64,000 bases of DNA, from NCBI RefSeq assembly GCF_011683915.1, contig NZ_JAAQPH010000002.1, forward strand, positions 310,001 to 374,000, written 5' to 3'. The translations under genes and the position numbers were made by a program. Shown here piece after piece: positions 1 to 8,707 of the stretch. The stretch comes from Pelagibius litoralis. Its GTDB lineage: Bacteria > Pseudomonadota > Alphaproteobacteria > Kiloniellales > Kiloniellaceae. The number at the start of each line of letters is the position of its first letter. Position 1 is the first letter of the stretch. Below the pieces are notes generated by a model. That model did not search any database, was not told the DNA's origin, and saw nothing but the letters and a program-made list of their open reading frames with translations.

Positions 1-593
1 CGCGGGACCGCGTGGTCGACCGTGATCTCGACCACCTTGTCGGACCGCCCGCGCAGCTTGCGCCACTGCGCATAGCTGTGGGCCTTGGCGGCGGTGAAAG
101 TCGAGAGGCCGCGCCGGGCGGCTTTGCGAATGGTGGCGCCGGAGTTGATCGGGCAGAGGCAGAGCGTGTCTAGATGGGCTTCAGCGACACGCAGCGTGTC
201 GAAAACCAGCACCTCTCTCTGCCGCCCCTGGTTCATCCTTGCGCCAAGCAGGCGTTGAAGGCCGGCTTCGTCGGCCCAGAAGAACACCTTGCTGTTCAGG
301 ATACGCAGCCAGTCCGCGGGCGTCAGCCCGTCGTCAAGACAGGTTTCGAGCGCCTTTTCGGAGAGCGGCAGGTTGTCGTTCAAAACGGCGCTGCCGTGGC
401 GGGGGTGACGCAGCGATATGGCCGTCGCCCGGCGAGCGGTCATCAACCGTTCGCGTTCCTTTGCTTCGACCTCGAACAACGTCAGAATCTCGGCGGTGGA
501 CAGCAATCCATGTTCCCGAATGCTCCTATGGGTGCCGGGTTCGGTGACATGAAACAGCTTTGGATGGCGCTCCGTCAGTTCTTCCGGTGTCAT
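1..593 (-). CDS. DUF7002 family protein, 3' end cut by window edge
   Basis: An open minus-strand frame runs from an ATG at 591-593 off the left edge of the window without a stop, so the C-terminus is missing. The predicted protein starts MTPEELTERHPKLFHVTE and continues with GLLSTAEIL and LNDNLPLSEKALETCL. This is the layout I associate with the DUF7002 family: an N-terminal HPxLFHVT motif, then a region predicting an ART-like or RES-like small-molecule fold. A GGGAG lies about 15 bases upstream of the ATG, rather far for a ribosome-binding site. No biochemical role is known to me. It is convergent with nothing inside the window, and its neighbour 642..1091 is on the same strand 48 bases upstream. 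The family call is from recognition and not searched. Confidence 0.7.
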   Translation of the reverse strand, partial: MTPEELTERHPKLFHVTEPGTHRSIREHGLLSTAEILTLFEVEAKERERLMTARRATAISLRHPRHGSAVLNDNLPLSEKALETCLDDGLTPADWLRILNSKVFFWADEAGLQRLLGARMNQGRQREVLVFDTLRVAEAHLDTLCLCPINSGATIRKAARRGLSTFTAAKAHSYAQWRKLRGRSDKVVEITVDHAVP

Positions 594-641
594 ATTTTTT
601 TCAGGCCTATCTCCCGCTCTTAAGAAAGCAATCGGGAAAAA

Positions 642-1091
642 CTAACCGCATTTGCGATCAATGGGGTAACCGACGGCGGGGTCCCTTTCCCGGGAGTAGC
701 CGTCGATGCAGGGCAGGTTATCGGCAAAGACGACCCAAGGCAGTCTCTGACGCCAGAACGCATGGGCCTGCGGGGGAAAGCGTTCCGGGGCATCCATAAA
801 ACCGATGCTCAGATAAAGCTCGTTGGCGGTGCCATCGTCGCGATAGCCGATGGAGGTGCCGCAGTCGGCACAGAAGCTGCGCGTTACCCCCGGCGTTTTC
901 GAGAAAGTCTTGGGGGTGCCCCTTGTGAAGCGGAACTGCGCCGGTCGAACGCCGATCCAGACGGTCAGGGGGCCGCCGGTAGCGCGGCGGCAGTCGTCGT
1001 CATGGTCGTAAGTGATCCAGAACGGCTCGCCGCGCAACTCCGCCGCGATTGCCCCGCAAAAGCAGGAGCCGGTTTCGACACGGTCGTTCAT
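642..1091 (-). CDS. GFA-fold (CENP-V/GFA) protein with altered zinc site
   Basis: A 149-residue GFA/CENP-V-like protein, named after the glutathione-dependent formaldehyde-activating enzyme. The first zinc-ligand pair CxCG (C10, C12) and the later pair CADC (C74, C77), which form the structural zinc site, are intact. The second cluster, normally CHCxxC, reads DHDDDC here (residues 29-34). Two of the three cysteines of the catalytic zinc site are therefore Asp, and a formaldehyde-activating role is unlikely. The start at 1091 is preferred over an upstream ATG at 1133 because GGAG sits 8 bases before it and because the family begins just before the GSCFCG motif. The substrate is unknown; sulfur- or thiol-linked chemistry is only a family guess. 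Confidence 0.8.
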   Translation of the reverse strand: MNDRVETGSCFCGAIAAELRGEPFWITYDHDDDCRRATGGPLTVWIGVRPAQFRFTRGTPKTFSKTPGVTRSFCADCGTSIGYRDDGTANELYLSIGFMDAPERFPPQAHAFWRQRLPWVVFADNLPCIDGYSRERDPAVGYPIDRKCG

Positions 1092-1219
1092 GTCTGTGAA
1101 CTCCAATTCCTTTAGATTCGCTTCATCTATCATCGTACTTCAGCTTTGTCGGTCAAGGCTTCAACAAAGGCGCAATGGACAGTTGGTTCAAGGCCTCTAG
1201 GGACATAGAAGAAGCGGGA

Positions 1220-1783
1220 TCAGCCGGTAAGCCGCCGCACCACCTTCGCCGGGTTGCCGACCACGACGGCGTTCGGCGCCACATCCTTCACCACGACGGA
1301 ACCGGCGCCGACCACCGCGTTATCGCCGAGGATGACACCGGGGCAGAGGACGGCGGCGCCGCCGACCCAGACGTTCTGGCCGATGGTGATGGCTTCTGCG
1401 GTCTCGGTCCCCTTGGCCCGCTCTACAGGGTCGAGCGGATGCACCGCCGTATAGATCTGCACCGCCGGGCCGAACATGGAACCGTCGCCGATCTCCACCT
1501 TGCCGCAGTCCAGGATCGCGCAGCCTGAATTGATATAGACATTGTCGCCAAGGAAGAGGTTCACGCCATAGGCGCAGTGGAACGGTGTCTCGATGAAGAC
1601 GTTGCGGCCCATCGCCCCAAGCAGGTCGCGCAGCGCCTGCGTGGGGCCGTCTTCTTCCAAGGCAACCGACTGGTTGTGGGCCTGGAGTGCCCGGCGGACG
1701 GCGGCGCGCTGGGCGGCCAGTTCCGGGTCTGAAATATCGTAGGGCAGGCCCGCCAGGGCCTTCTGCCGCTCGCTCATGGTCAT
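1220..1783 (-). CDS. Maltose/galactoside O-acetyltransferase family (LbH hexapeptide repeats)
   Basis: A 187-residue acetyl-CoA-dependent sugar O-acetyltransferase of the Maa/LacA/NodL type. The N-terminal Mac domain (residues 1-55) is followed by a left-handed beta-helix of hexapeptide repeats: FLGDNVYINSGCAILD, VEIGDGSMFGPAVQIY, ITIGQNVWVGGAAVLC and VILGDNAVVGAGSVVV. The catalytic His lies in the YTAVHPLD segment (about residue 114). Length is normal for the family. The protein is cytosolic and would act as a trimer. The acceptor sugar cannot be told from sequence. It stands alone, divergent from the small secreted protein at 2005, and no pathway partner is visible next to it. Confidence 0.9.
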   Translation of the reverse strand: MTMSERQKALAGLPYDISDPELAAQRAAVRRALQAHNQSVALEEDGPTQALRDLLGAMGRNVFIETPFHCAYGVNLFLGDNVYINSGCAILDCGKVEIGDGSMFGPAVQIYTAVHPLDPVERAKGTETAEAITIGQNVWVGGAAVLCPGVILGDNAVVGAGSVVVKDVAPNAVVVGNPAKVVRRLTG

Positions 1784-2004
1784 CGCATGTCATCCATCCG
1801 AAAGAAGCGGCAGCCTAGCTGACCCGCTGACCTGTTGGAACAGGCGGAAACACAACAGAGGTGCCAACGGCACAAATGAAACCAGAAACGCTGGCCTGAG
1901 TGCCAAAGCTGAAACATCAGATCTCTAGACGTCTATGGATTGGTCCGGGCCCTGGCTGCCGCCAAGACCGGGACTCCGCCGCCAGTCTGACGGAGAAAGT
2001 TCTT
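1784..2004. other. Divergent intergenic region
   Basis: This 221-base spacer separates the acetyltransferase (leftward) and the secreted protein (rightward) and must hold both promoters. The only site I can name is the ribosome-binding sequence CGGAGAAAG at 1991-1999, six bases before the ATG at 2005. I see no tRNA, repeat or convincing operator. Confidence 0.5.
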
Positions 2005-2298
2005 ATGATTTCGTATCGAAAGCGAATGCTTGCTGCTGCGGTCCTGATGGCCGGTGTTGTTGCTGTGCCGGTGTTGGCGGATGATTCCCGCGCGCCCGTG
2101 CCAGGCGCCAACGAGGTGAAGGCGACACGGGTGCAGGTCGAAGTGAACTGCCAGCGCGAGGGCGGCAATTCCTACGGCACTTACGGCTTCGGCGGTTACG
2201 GCTGTGCCAAAAGCAACGGCGCCCGGATCGACTGTAAACCGGACGGCAGCTGCCGGAGTAACTCGGCCTACCGGCAGGCGCAGAAGCAAAGCGACTGA
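2005..2298 (+). CDS. Small secreted protein of unknown function
   Basis: A 97-residue protein with a clear Sec signal peptide: basic start MISYRKR, hydrophobic core LAAAVLMAGVVAVPV, and probable cleavage after VLA near residue 25. The mature part is short and polar with four cysteines, enough for two disulfides, and a Gly/Tyr-rich centre (YGTYGFGGYGCAK). An upstream in-frame ATG at 1900 is open, but the ATG at 2005 is preceded by CGGAGAAAG and gives a proper signal peptide. I do not recognise the family. It is not in an operon. Confidence 0.65.
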   Translation: MISYRKRMLAAAVLMAGVVAVPVLADDSRAPVPGANEVKATRVQVEVNCQREGGNSYGTYGFGGYGCAKSNGARIDCKPDGSCRSNSAYRQAQKQSD

Positions 2299-2325
2299 GG
2301 ACGCCAGGGCTACGGATGTTCGCGT

Positions 2326-3102
2326 CTAGCCGGCTTTGATCAACCGCGCGGACTCCGGTACCGCCTTGGCCTCGACCGCCAGGCCATTGCGCAGGGCGCC
2401 GATGTCGGAAATCCCCAGGACAAGGGTGTAGCCCAGGTCGAAGAGTGTCTGGGCGTCGGCATTGGCGCGCGGCACGGTGCCGAGGGCGATGTTCTGCGCC
2501 TTGGCCACGGCCTCGACCTTGGCGATGGCCTCCAGCACGACAGGGCTGCCGGTCGCGCCAAGCTCGTCGATCGCGCCGGAGAGGTCGTAGGGCCCGATGA
2601 ACAGCATGTCGACGCCTTCGACGGAAGCGATCGCCTCCGCATTCGCCACGGCTTCGCCGGTTTCGATCTGAACCATGATGGTCAGGTCCTTGTGCGCTTC
2701 CTTCGCGTAGTTCGCGATCTGGCCGTAGCGCGAGGCCCGCACCGTGCGGGCGAAACCGCGGCGGCCGTGCGGGGGGTAGAGGCAGGCGGCGACCGTTGCC
2801 GCCGCTTCCTCTGCGGTGTCGACCTGCGGCACCAGCAGCCCGCTCGGCCCCAGTTCCATGATCCGTTTCAGATAGATCGGATCGCTGGAGGGCACGCGCA
2901 CGATGACCTCTCCGCCGTTGGCCTCGGCCGCCCGCATCATGGCCAGGGTGGTCTCCAGCGAGGCGCCGGCATGCTCGTTGTCGATCAGCACCAGGGGAAA
3001 GCCGGTGGCGACCAGCGCCTCGGTCACGTTGGCTGAGGCGAATTGCAGCCAGGCGCCGTAGGTCGGGGTTTTCGCCAGCACACGCTTCTTAAGGTCGTTC
3101 AT
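2326..3102 (-). CDS. HpcH/HpaI-family aldolase (2-oxo acid class II aldolase)
   Basis: A 258-residue class II pyruvate aldolase of the HpcH/HpaI family, which splits 4-hydroxy-2-oxo acids into pyruvate and an aldehyde with a divalent metal. Visible motifs are LIDNEHAGAS (residues about 41-50), VRVPSSDP, LVPQVDTAEEA, and the metal-ligand segment VQIETGEAVAN followed by FIGPYDLSG. The start at 3102 follows GAGGAA. It is the last gene of the tctC-tctB-tctA-aldolase operon, 25 bases after tctA, so the likely role is to split a hydroxy-oxo-dicarboxylate or related acid brought in by the transporter. The exact substrate is unknown; 4-hydroxy-2-oxoheptanedioate, 2-keto-3-deoxyrhamnonate and 2-dehydro-3-deoxyglucarate are family alternatives. 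Confidence 0.88.
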   Translation of the reverse strand: MNDLKKRVLAKTPTYGAWLQFASANVTEALVATGFPLVLIDNEHAGASLETTLAMMRAAEANGGEVIVRVPSSDPIYLKRIMELGPSGLLVPQVDTAEEAAATVAACLYPPHGRRGFARTVRASRYGQIANYAKEAHKDLTIMVQIETGEAVANAEAIASVEGVDMLFIGPYDLSGAIDELGATGSPVVLEAIAKVEAVAKAQNIALGTVPRANADAQTLFDLGYTLVLGISDIGALRNGLAVEAKAVPESARLIKAG

Positions 3103-3127
3103 CAAGATTCCTCGCTTCTTATTTGAT

Positions 3128-4621
3128 CTAGTGTCTTTTTTCTCTGATCCAGTGCACCAACGGTCCCAGGCAGAGATAAGCCCAGAGCGCGACGGTGGCG
3201 ATGCCCAGGCCGGCGGCGATGGGTCGCTCGAAAAAGCCCAGCAGGTCGCCCTGGGTCTTGATCATGGTGATCAGGAAGTTCTTCTCGATCACCTTGCCCA
3301 GCACGATACCGAGGATGGCCGGCGCGATGGGGATATCGTTGCTCTCCATGAAGTAGGCGAGCAGGCCGAGAACCAGCATGACCCAGATCGAAAATGTCGT
3401 GTTGTCGACGGCATAGGCGCCCAGAATGCTGAACGCCAGGATCAGCGGCATGAGGATGCGCTTGGGCACAGACAGCACATGGCGGGCGGAACGGATTGCC
3501 AGGATGCCAAGGGGCAGCATGATCAGGTTGGCGATGATAAAGGCGAAGAAGATGGCGTAGATCAGGTCGCCGTCGGTCTGGAACACCCGCGGGCTGGGCG
3601 TGATGCCTTTCAGCATCAGGACGCCGATACCGATGGCGGTAACGGAATCGCCGGGAATGCCGAACACCAGTGCCGGAACCCAGGCACCGGCGACGGCGGA
3701 GTTGTTGGCCGAGCCGGCATCGACGATGCCTTCCTCGTAACCCGTGCCGAACTTCTCCGGCGTCTTCGAGAAGCGCTTGGAGAGGCTGTAGGCGATCCAG
3801 GCGGCAATGTCCGCCCCGGCGCCGGGCAGGGCGCCCAGGGCGTTGCCCAGCAGGCTGGAGCGCAGGATGTTCGGCCAGAAGCGCCGGACGGTGGCGATCA
3901 TGTAGCCGGTGAGCGAGCCGATCTTGGTGACGACGGTCTTGCTCTGCAGATCCGAGGTGACGGTGCGTAGGATCTGGCTGAGCGCGAACATGCCGATCAT
4001 CGCCGGGATGAAGGAAACGCCGTCCAGCAGGTCGATGGCGCCGAAGGTAAAGCGCGGGTGGCCCGTGGCGATATCGATCCCGACGGTGGAGATCATCAAA
4101 CCGATGAGCAGCGAGAGAGCCGAGCGCAGGACCGAGGCGCTGGCGACCGCCACCGCCGAAGTCAGCCCCAGGCAGCCGAGCCAGAAATACTCCATGGAGG
4201 AAAAGCGCACGGCGATGCCGGCCAGCTGGTTGGCGAAGAGGGTGAGCAGCAGCACGCCGATCACTCCGCCGATCGCCGCCGTCACCAGGCTGGCGCCCAG
4301 GCCCTTTTCGCTCTCGCCTTTCTGGGTCAGGGCGAAGGCCTCGTTCACATAGGCGGCGGAGGCCGGCGTGCCGGGAATGCGCAGCAGCGCGCCGGGAATG
4401 TCGCCGGCGAAGATTGCCGTTGCCGTGGTGGTGACGATGGCGGCGACCGCCGGAACGGGGTCGAGGAAAAAGGTAATGGGGACCAGCAGCGCCACCGACA
4501 TGGTGGCGGTCAGGCCGGGGATCGATCCGACAAAGAGCCCGTAGAGGGCCGAGAGAAGGATGGTCAGCAGGACTTCGAAGGTCAGAACCGAGGCCAGGGC
4601 GGCAGAAAGGGTTTCGATCAT
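3128..4621 (-). CDS. tctA: Tripartite tricarboxylate transporter large membrane subunit TctA
   Basis: A 497-residue integral membrane protein with about 11-12 hydrophobic segments. It shows the TctA signatures: the first GLFVGSIPGLTATMSVALLVP (residues 29-50), TATAIFAGDIPGALLRIPGTPASA, the second inverted-repeat copy LLGNALGALPGAGADIAAW, and FGIPGDSVTAIGIGVL. In the family this large subunit forms the translocation path and uses the ion gradient to take up solute delivered by TctC. The gene follows tctB after 9 bases and precedes the aldolase. Length is typical for the family. Confidence 0.95.
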   Translation of the reverse strand: MIETLSAALASVLTFEVLLTILLSALYGLFVGSIPGLTATMSVALLVPITFFLDPVPAVAAIVTTTATAIFAGDIPGALLRIPGTPASAAYVNEAFALTQKGESEKGLGASLVTAAIGGVIGVLLLTLFANQLAGIAVRFSSMEYFWLGCLGLTSAVAVASASVLRSALSLLIGLMISTVGIDIATGHPRFTFGAIDLLDGVSFIPAMIGMFALSQILRTVTSDLQSKTVVTKIGSLTGYMIATVRRFWPNILRSSLLGNALGALPGAGADIAAWIAYSLSKRFSKTPEKFGTGYEEGIVDAGSANNSAVAGAWVPALVFGIPGDSVTAIGIGVLMLKGITPSPRVFQTDGDLIYAIFFAFIIANLIMLPLGILAIRSARHVLSVPKRILMPLILAFSILGAYAVDNTTFSIWVMLVLGLLAYFMESNDIPIAPAILGIVLGKVIEKNFLITMIKTQGDLLGFFERPIAAGLGIATVALWAYLCLGPLVHWIREKRH

Positions 4622-4630
4622 GCCCCGGCC

Positions 4631-5113
4631 CTAGAACAACAGGGTTTCAACGAAGCCGCGGGGCAGGGGAACCCGCAGCAGGCTGGTGAAACAGAAATGC
4701 AGGGCGAAAGGAAGGCCGAGCGCCAACGCGAGGCTGATACCCCAGCCGGCAGCCAAGCAGCGCAGCAGAAAGAACAGCAGCAGCGCCAGGGTAAGCAGAA
4801 AGCCCAAGGGTTTCACCAGCAGCACGAAGGCGATAACGGTGACCAATACCGCAGCGGCACGCAGCAGGGCCTTGCCCTGTTTGAGAGAGGGTTCGACTGA
4901 AACCAGGGCCTCACGCTTGCCGGTCAGGCGCCGGCGCAGGTCGCCGGCAATCAGCACCAGGCCGCAGAGGCAGAAACCGGCGCCGACGATGATCGGAAAG
5001 AATTCCGGACCATAGGCCATGCCGCCCATTTCCGGAAAACTCATCGCCTCCAGCACCACGGCCAGACCGAACAGCCCGGCCAGCAGCCCGAGCGGAAGGT
5101 CGCCCAGTTTCAT
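4631..5113 (-). CDS. tctB: Tripartite tricarboxylate transporter small membrane subunit TctB
   Basis: A 160-residue membrane protein with four or five predicted transmembrane helices. These include an N-terminal pair around LPLGLLAGLFGLAVVLEAMSF and a C-terminal cluster that contains a run of leucines and phenylalanines. It matches the small, weakly conserved TctB subunit by size, topology and position between tctC and tctA. AGGAAA precedes the start. The gap to tctC upstream is 98 bases and holds a strong hairpin (5162-5197), so expression is probably lower than that of the binding protein. Confidence 0.9.
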   Translation of the reverse strand: MKLGDLPLGLLAGLFGLAVVLEAMSFPEMGGMAYGPEFFPIIVGAGFCLCGLVLIAGDLRRRLTGKREALVSVEPSLKQGKALLRAAAVLVTVIAFVLLVKPLGFLLTLALLLFFLLRCLAAGWGISLALALGLPFALHFCFTSLLRVPLPRGFVETLLF

Positions 5114-5161
5114 CTGCCGTTTCCTATTGCAGCTGTGCCTTGCCTGGCACTTACGGAAAAG

Positions 5162-5197
5162 GAAACGGCCCCTCTTTGCCTGAAGAGAGGCCGTTTC
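5162..5197 (-). terminator. Intercistronic hairpin between tctC and tctB
   Basis: The arms 5162-5176 and 5183-5197 pair over 15 positions with one mismatch, around a six-base loop. Read in the direction of transcription, the stem lies 15 bases after the tctC stop and is followed by only a short pyrimidine stretch (CTTTTCC). It looks like an attenuator or a 3'-end stabiliser of the tctC message rather than a full terminator. This fits the usual need for more binding protein than membrane subunits. Confidence 0.7.
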
Positions 5198-5211
5198 TTT
5201 CGTTCAGGGTC

Positions 5212-6195
5212 TTACTTCGCCAGACCGATGGCCTTCATGGTGGCGCCCAGGTTGTCGGAGGTGTCCTGCATCATGACGGCCAGATCCTTGCCGCCCATCA
5301 TGACGACCTCGGAGCCGCGCGATGCCTTGAAGTCGGCCCAGTCCTGCTGGCCGAAGGCTTCCATCGCCACTTTCTCATAGCTGCAGGCGATTTCCTCCGG
5401 CATGCCCTTGGGGCCGCTGACGCTGATGAAGGCTGCCAGGGTCCACTTGGAATCCAGCAGCTCCTTGGTGGTCGGCACGTCGGGCAGGGCGCCCATGCGG
5501 GTGTCGTGCATGTAGGCCAGGGCCTTCAGCTCGCCTGACTCGATCAGCGCCTTGCCTTCGGAAAGGGCGGGGGTCGCCACATCGACGCCGCCGGCCACCA
5601 GCTCCTGCATGGCCGCGGCGGCACCGTTGGAGGGCACCCAGCGGATTGCGGCGGGATCCATACCCTCGGACTGCAGCATGCCGGCCAGGGCCAGATGCCA
5701 GATGCCGCCCTGGGCGGTGCCGGAGCCGGTCAGCTTGCCGGGGTTCGCCTTGGCGTAGGTCAGCAGGTCGTTCAGGCTGTTGAACTCTGAATCCTTGGAG
5801 ACCAGAACACTGGAGGGAACGATATCGACCAGGGCGATGGGGGTCAGGTTGGTGTGGTTCAGTTCGGTCAGGCCGGCGTGATGCATGGTCGTGATCTCGA
5901 CAGTTGCCGCGCCGATGGTGTAGCCGTCCGGTTCCGCGTTGGCGATGGCGCTATGGCCCACCACGCCGTTGCCGCCGGTGCGGTTGACGACATTGAAGGG
6001 CACGCCGAAGTGCTTCTCCATCATGCTGGCCAGCATGCGGGAGTTGGCATCGGTACCGCCGCCGGCGCCCCAGGGCACAACGTAGGTTACAGGCCGCTCA
6101 GGCTTCCAGTCGCAGGCAGCCATGGCTGCGCCGGCTGAGAACAGGGTTGCGGCTGCAACCGCCAGAATCACTCCGCTTTTGCGATATGTCCGCAT
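5212..6195 (-). CDS. tctC: Tripartite tricarboxylate transporter substrate-binding protein (TctC/Bug family)
   Basis: A 327-residue periplasmic binding protein. The signal peptide (residues 1-26, cleavage after AMA) is followed by the Bug-family start WKPERPVTYVVPWGAGGGTD and NVVNRTGGNGVVG, which form the carboxylate-binding loop region. GGGAGGATACCC precedes the ATG. It is the promoter-proximal gene of the tctCBA-aldolase operon. Bug proteins bind carboxylates and related acids and pass them to TctAB. The ligand is not readable from sequence, but the linked aldolase suggests a hydroxy-oxo acid or a precursor of one. Confidence 0.95.
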   Translation of the reverse strand: MRTYRKSGVILAVAAATLFSAGAAMAACDWKPERPVTYVVPWGAGGGTDANSRMLASMMEKHFGVPFNVVNRTGGNGVVGHSAIANAEPDGYTIGAATVEITTMHHAGLTELNHTNLTPIALVDIVPSSVLVSKDSEFNSLNDLLTYAKANPGKLTGSGTAQGGIWHLALAGMLQSEGMDPAAIRWVPSNGAAAAMQELVAGGVDVATPALSEGKALIESGELKALAYMHDTRMGALPDVPTTKELLDSKWTLAAFISVSGPKGMPEEIACSYEKVAMEAFGQQDWADFKASRGSEVVMMGGKDLAVMMQDTSDNLGATMKAIGLAK

Positions 6196-6358
6196 GGGTA
6201 TCCTCCCGCTTGAGATGTCAAAAAGGGCTGGCCGGGTGGGGGCGGTTCTCTTTGCTTGCCGTCCTTTATGAAGGCCACAAAGGGAATGCTAGAGAGACGC
6301 CAGCGGTTTGGCAATGTTACGAAAAGCGCGGTGCTGCTTCGACGTAAGTCGAAAACGC

Positions 6359-7573
6359 TTAACGCCAAAGCGTATCCGGATTGTTCAGCAGCTTGGGCGG
6401 CACCGCCAGGCAGTAGCGCCCCAGCGACCAGAGGTGCTTGCAGGCTTCCCCGGCATCGCGCTGCTCCAGGTCGACCAGCAGCGCCGTGTAGAGTTGCGGA
6501 TCGTGGCGCAGCTTGGCGACAACGGCCGGGCGGCCCTTCTTGGTAATGCTCTTGAGGGCCTGCTGCTGGTCCTTGACCACATCGTTGGCCTGGGCTTTCG
6601 AGGCAAAGGAGCCGAGAACGAGGCCCCAGCCCGGCAGCTTCCCATCGGTCGGGGCGGTGCCGACGGCGACGGCGACCGGGCATTTGTCGCCGGGCAGAAC
6701 GTAAGGGGCGGTGGCGTTGGTTGCGGCGGGAAGCGCCCCGAGATGAACTGTGTTTTCCGTCTCTACCTCTGGCGCCGGCGCGGCAAAGGCGGCGTTCATC
6801 AGTTTCGTCATGCGGCCGTTGCGGGCGCCGCTGCTGATGCCGCCCAGGACCACCGCGACCACACGGCGCCCATCGCGCTCCACCGAAGCAACCAGATTGT
6901 AACCGGAACCGCAGGTGAAGCCGGTCTTCATACCGTCGGCGCCGGGATAGCCGGCCATCCAGCCGTTCACCGTGGGCCGGACCTTGCGGTTGAGCATGAA
7001 CTGGGTTTTTGAAAAAAGCCCGTAGTGTTCCGGGAAGTCGCGCCTGACAGCCTGGGCGAGGATTGCCATATCGCGGGCCGTGGTGACCTGATCCGGGTCG
7101 GGCAGGCCCGAAGCATTCATGAAGCGGCTGGCCCGCATACCGAGCTTGTAGGCCTGGCGGGTCATGGCCCGGGCGAAGGCCTCTTCGCTGCCGCTGACCG
7201 CTTCGGCCAGCACCACCGCCGCATCGTTGGCCGAGCGGACGATCATGGCGTCGAGAAGCACCTTCACCGCGACCTGCTTGCCCTTGCCGAGGCCCAGCTT
7301 GGTGGGCGACTGGCCGGCGGCATGGGCGGAAACGGGAACCTTTTCGTCCAGCGCCAGCCAGCCCTCGGCCAGCGCGTCGAACACCATGTAAGCGGTCATC
7401 ACCTTGGTGAGGGAGGCGGGATACCAGGGTTGGGTTGCGTTTTCGGCTTCCAGCACGGCGCCGGTCTCTGCCTCGATCACCAGCACAGCGGGCTTGGGGG
7501 CAGCCTGCACAACAGCAGGCTGTGCCCAGAGACCTGTGGCGATCAGAATCGCAGATATCGCAACAATGCGCAT
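6359..7573 (-). CDS. D-alanyl-D-alanine carboxypeptidase (penicillin-binding protein, S11) with C-terminal SPOR-like domain
   Basis: A 404-residue periplasmic serine peptidase that trims the terminal D-Ala of peptidoglycan stem peptides. A signal peptide spans residues 1-24. The three penicillin-binding motifs are present: PASLTK (S54, K57), RSAND (S114-N116) and GMKTGFT near residue 215. The C-terminal roughly 80 residues (GWGLVLGSFASKAQAND onward) look like a SPOR peptidoglycan-binding domain, the arrangement usual in alphaproteobacterial DacA/DacC-like enzymes. An upstream in-frame start at 7630 is open, but the ATG at 7573 has GGGGAAA before it and begins directly with the signal peptide. 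It is monocistronic. Confidence 0.93.
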   Translation of the reverse strand: MRIVAISAILIATGLWAQPAVVQAAPKPAVLVIEAETGAVLEAENATQPWYPASLTKVMTAYMVFDALAEGWLALDEKVPVSAHAAGQSPTKLGLGKGKQVAVKVLLDAMIVRSANDAAVVLAEAVSGSEEAFARAMTRQAYKLGMRASRFMNASGLPDPDQVTTARDMAILAQAVRRDFPEHYGLFSKTQFMLNRKVRPTVNGWMAGYPGADGMKTGFTCGSGYNLVASVERDGRRVVAVVLGGISSGARNGRMTKLMNAAFAAPAPEVETENTVHLGALPAATNATAPYVLPGDKCPVAVAVGTAPTDGKLPGWGLVLGSFASKAQANDVVKDQQQALKSITKKGRPAVVAKLRHDPQLYTALLVDLEQRDAGEACKHLWSLGRYCLAVPPKLLNNPDTLWR

Positions 7574-7718
7574 GATTTCCCCGGCACGACCACTTCCCTG
7601 TCTGTGGAAGATACTACGTGGGAAGTTCAACGAGAAGCTTCACCTTGGGCTTACCTATTTTGTCCAGGTTTCCCGCGCAGCTGGTTCCGGCGCTGCAACA
7701 TCATCACGCGTCAGGCAG

Positions 7719-8651
7719 TCAATATCCCTGCGCGACATCGACCATGTCGGGCACCGGCTCGCCGGCGATGAAGCGTTTCAGGTTGCCGGCGATGATCTTG
7801 GCGCCCGCCGCCGGGTCGATAAGGCTGGCGACATGGGGCGTCAGCAGGATGCCCGGATGATCCCAGAAGGGATGATCGGTTTCCGGCGGTTCCTGGCAGA
7901 GCACATCCAGGGTGGCGCGGGAAAGCTGACCGGAATCAAGCGCCGGGATCAGGTCCTCCTCCACCAGGTGCTGGCCGCGGCCCACGTTGATCAGGTTGGC
8001 GCCCTTGGGCATCCGGGCGAAGAGGTCCTTGTTAAGGATCCCCTGGGTCTCCGCCGTCAGGGGCAGTAGGCAGACCAGGATCTCGCTCTGTTTCAGGACG
8101 TCGCTCAGGCCGGCGCTGCCGTGATGGCACTCCACCCCCGCGACCTCCTTGGGCCGCCGCGACCAGCCGAGCACCGAAAACCCGAGACCCGCCAAGGCCT
8201 GGGCGACATCCGCGCCCATGTTTCCGAGGCCGAGGATGCCGACGCGGCGATCCGGTGCGGTCGGGGTGATGATCTGGTCCCAGTCGTGGCGGCGCTGCCC
8301 GGCCTCGATATCCGGCAGGCGGCGGTGCAGGCGCAGCACATGCAGCACCACGTATTCGCGCATGCGCTGGCGCAGATCGGTTCCGACCGTGCGGATGATC
8401 GGGACATGCTTGGGATAATCAGGGTCGCGCAGCAGGATGTGGTCGACCCCGGCGCCCATGGAAACGATGCATTTCAGATTGCGAAAGGTCTTCAGTTCGC
8501 CGATAGGCGGTTGCCAGACGACGGCGTAGTCGACCTCGTCTTTATCACCGGCTTCGCCCCAAAGGCGGCACTCCACATCCGGCAGCAAGTCTTGCAGAGT
8601 ATCGCGCCACCAGACTTCCCGCGCCGGCCCGACGCGCACCACCAATGCCAT
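7719..8651 (-). CDS. ghrA: Glyoxylate/hydroxypyruvate reductase A (D-2-hydroxyacid dehydrogenase family)
   Basis: A 310-residue cytosolic NAD(P)H-dependent reductase of the D-isomer-specific 2-hydroxyacid dehydrogenase family, GhrA branch. The nucleotide-binding motif GILGLGNMGADVA is followed by WSRRPK, whose arginines at the end of beta-2 favour NADPH. The catalytic residues are in NVGRG (Arg), CQEPPETDHPFW (Glu) and LTPHVAS (His). It reduces glyoxylate or hydroxypyruvate. The rutR-like gene lies 56 bases upstream on the same strand, so the two may share a transcript, though no functional link is evident. Confidence 0.9.
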   Translation of the reverse strand: MALVVRVGPAREVWWRDTLQDLLPDVECRLWGEAGDKDEVDYAVVWQPPIGELKTFRNLKCIVSMGAGVDHILLRDPDYPKHVPIIRTVGTDLRQRMREYVVLHVLRLHRRLPDIEAGQRRHDWDQIITPTAPDRRVGILGLGNMGADVAQALAGLGFSVLGWSRRPKEVAGVECHHGSAGLSDVLKQSEILVCLLPLTAETQGILNKDLFARMPKGANLINVGRGQHLVEEDLIPALDSGQLSRATLDVLCQEPPETDHPFWDHPGILLTPHVASLIDPAAGAKIIAGNLKRFIAGEPVPDMVDVAQGY

Positions 8652-8707
8652 AATCCATTACCCCGCCGAATTGAGAAGAGACCGCCCCGCCGGCGCGGCC
8701 CGTCCGG

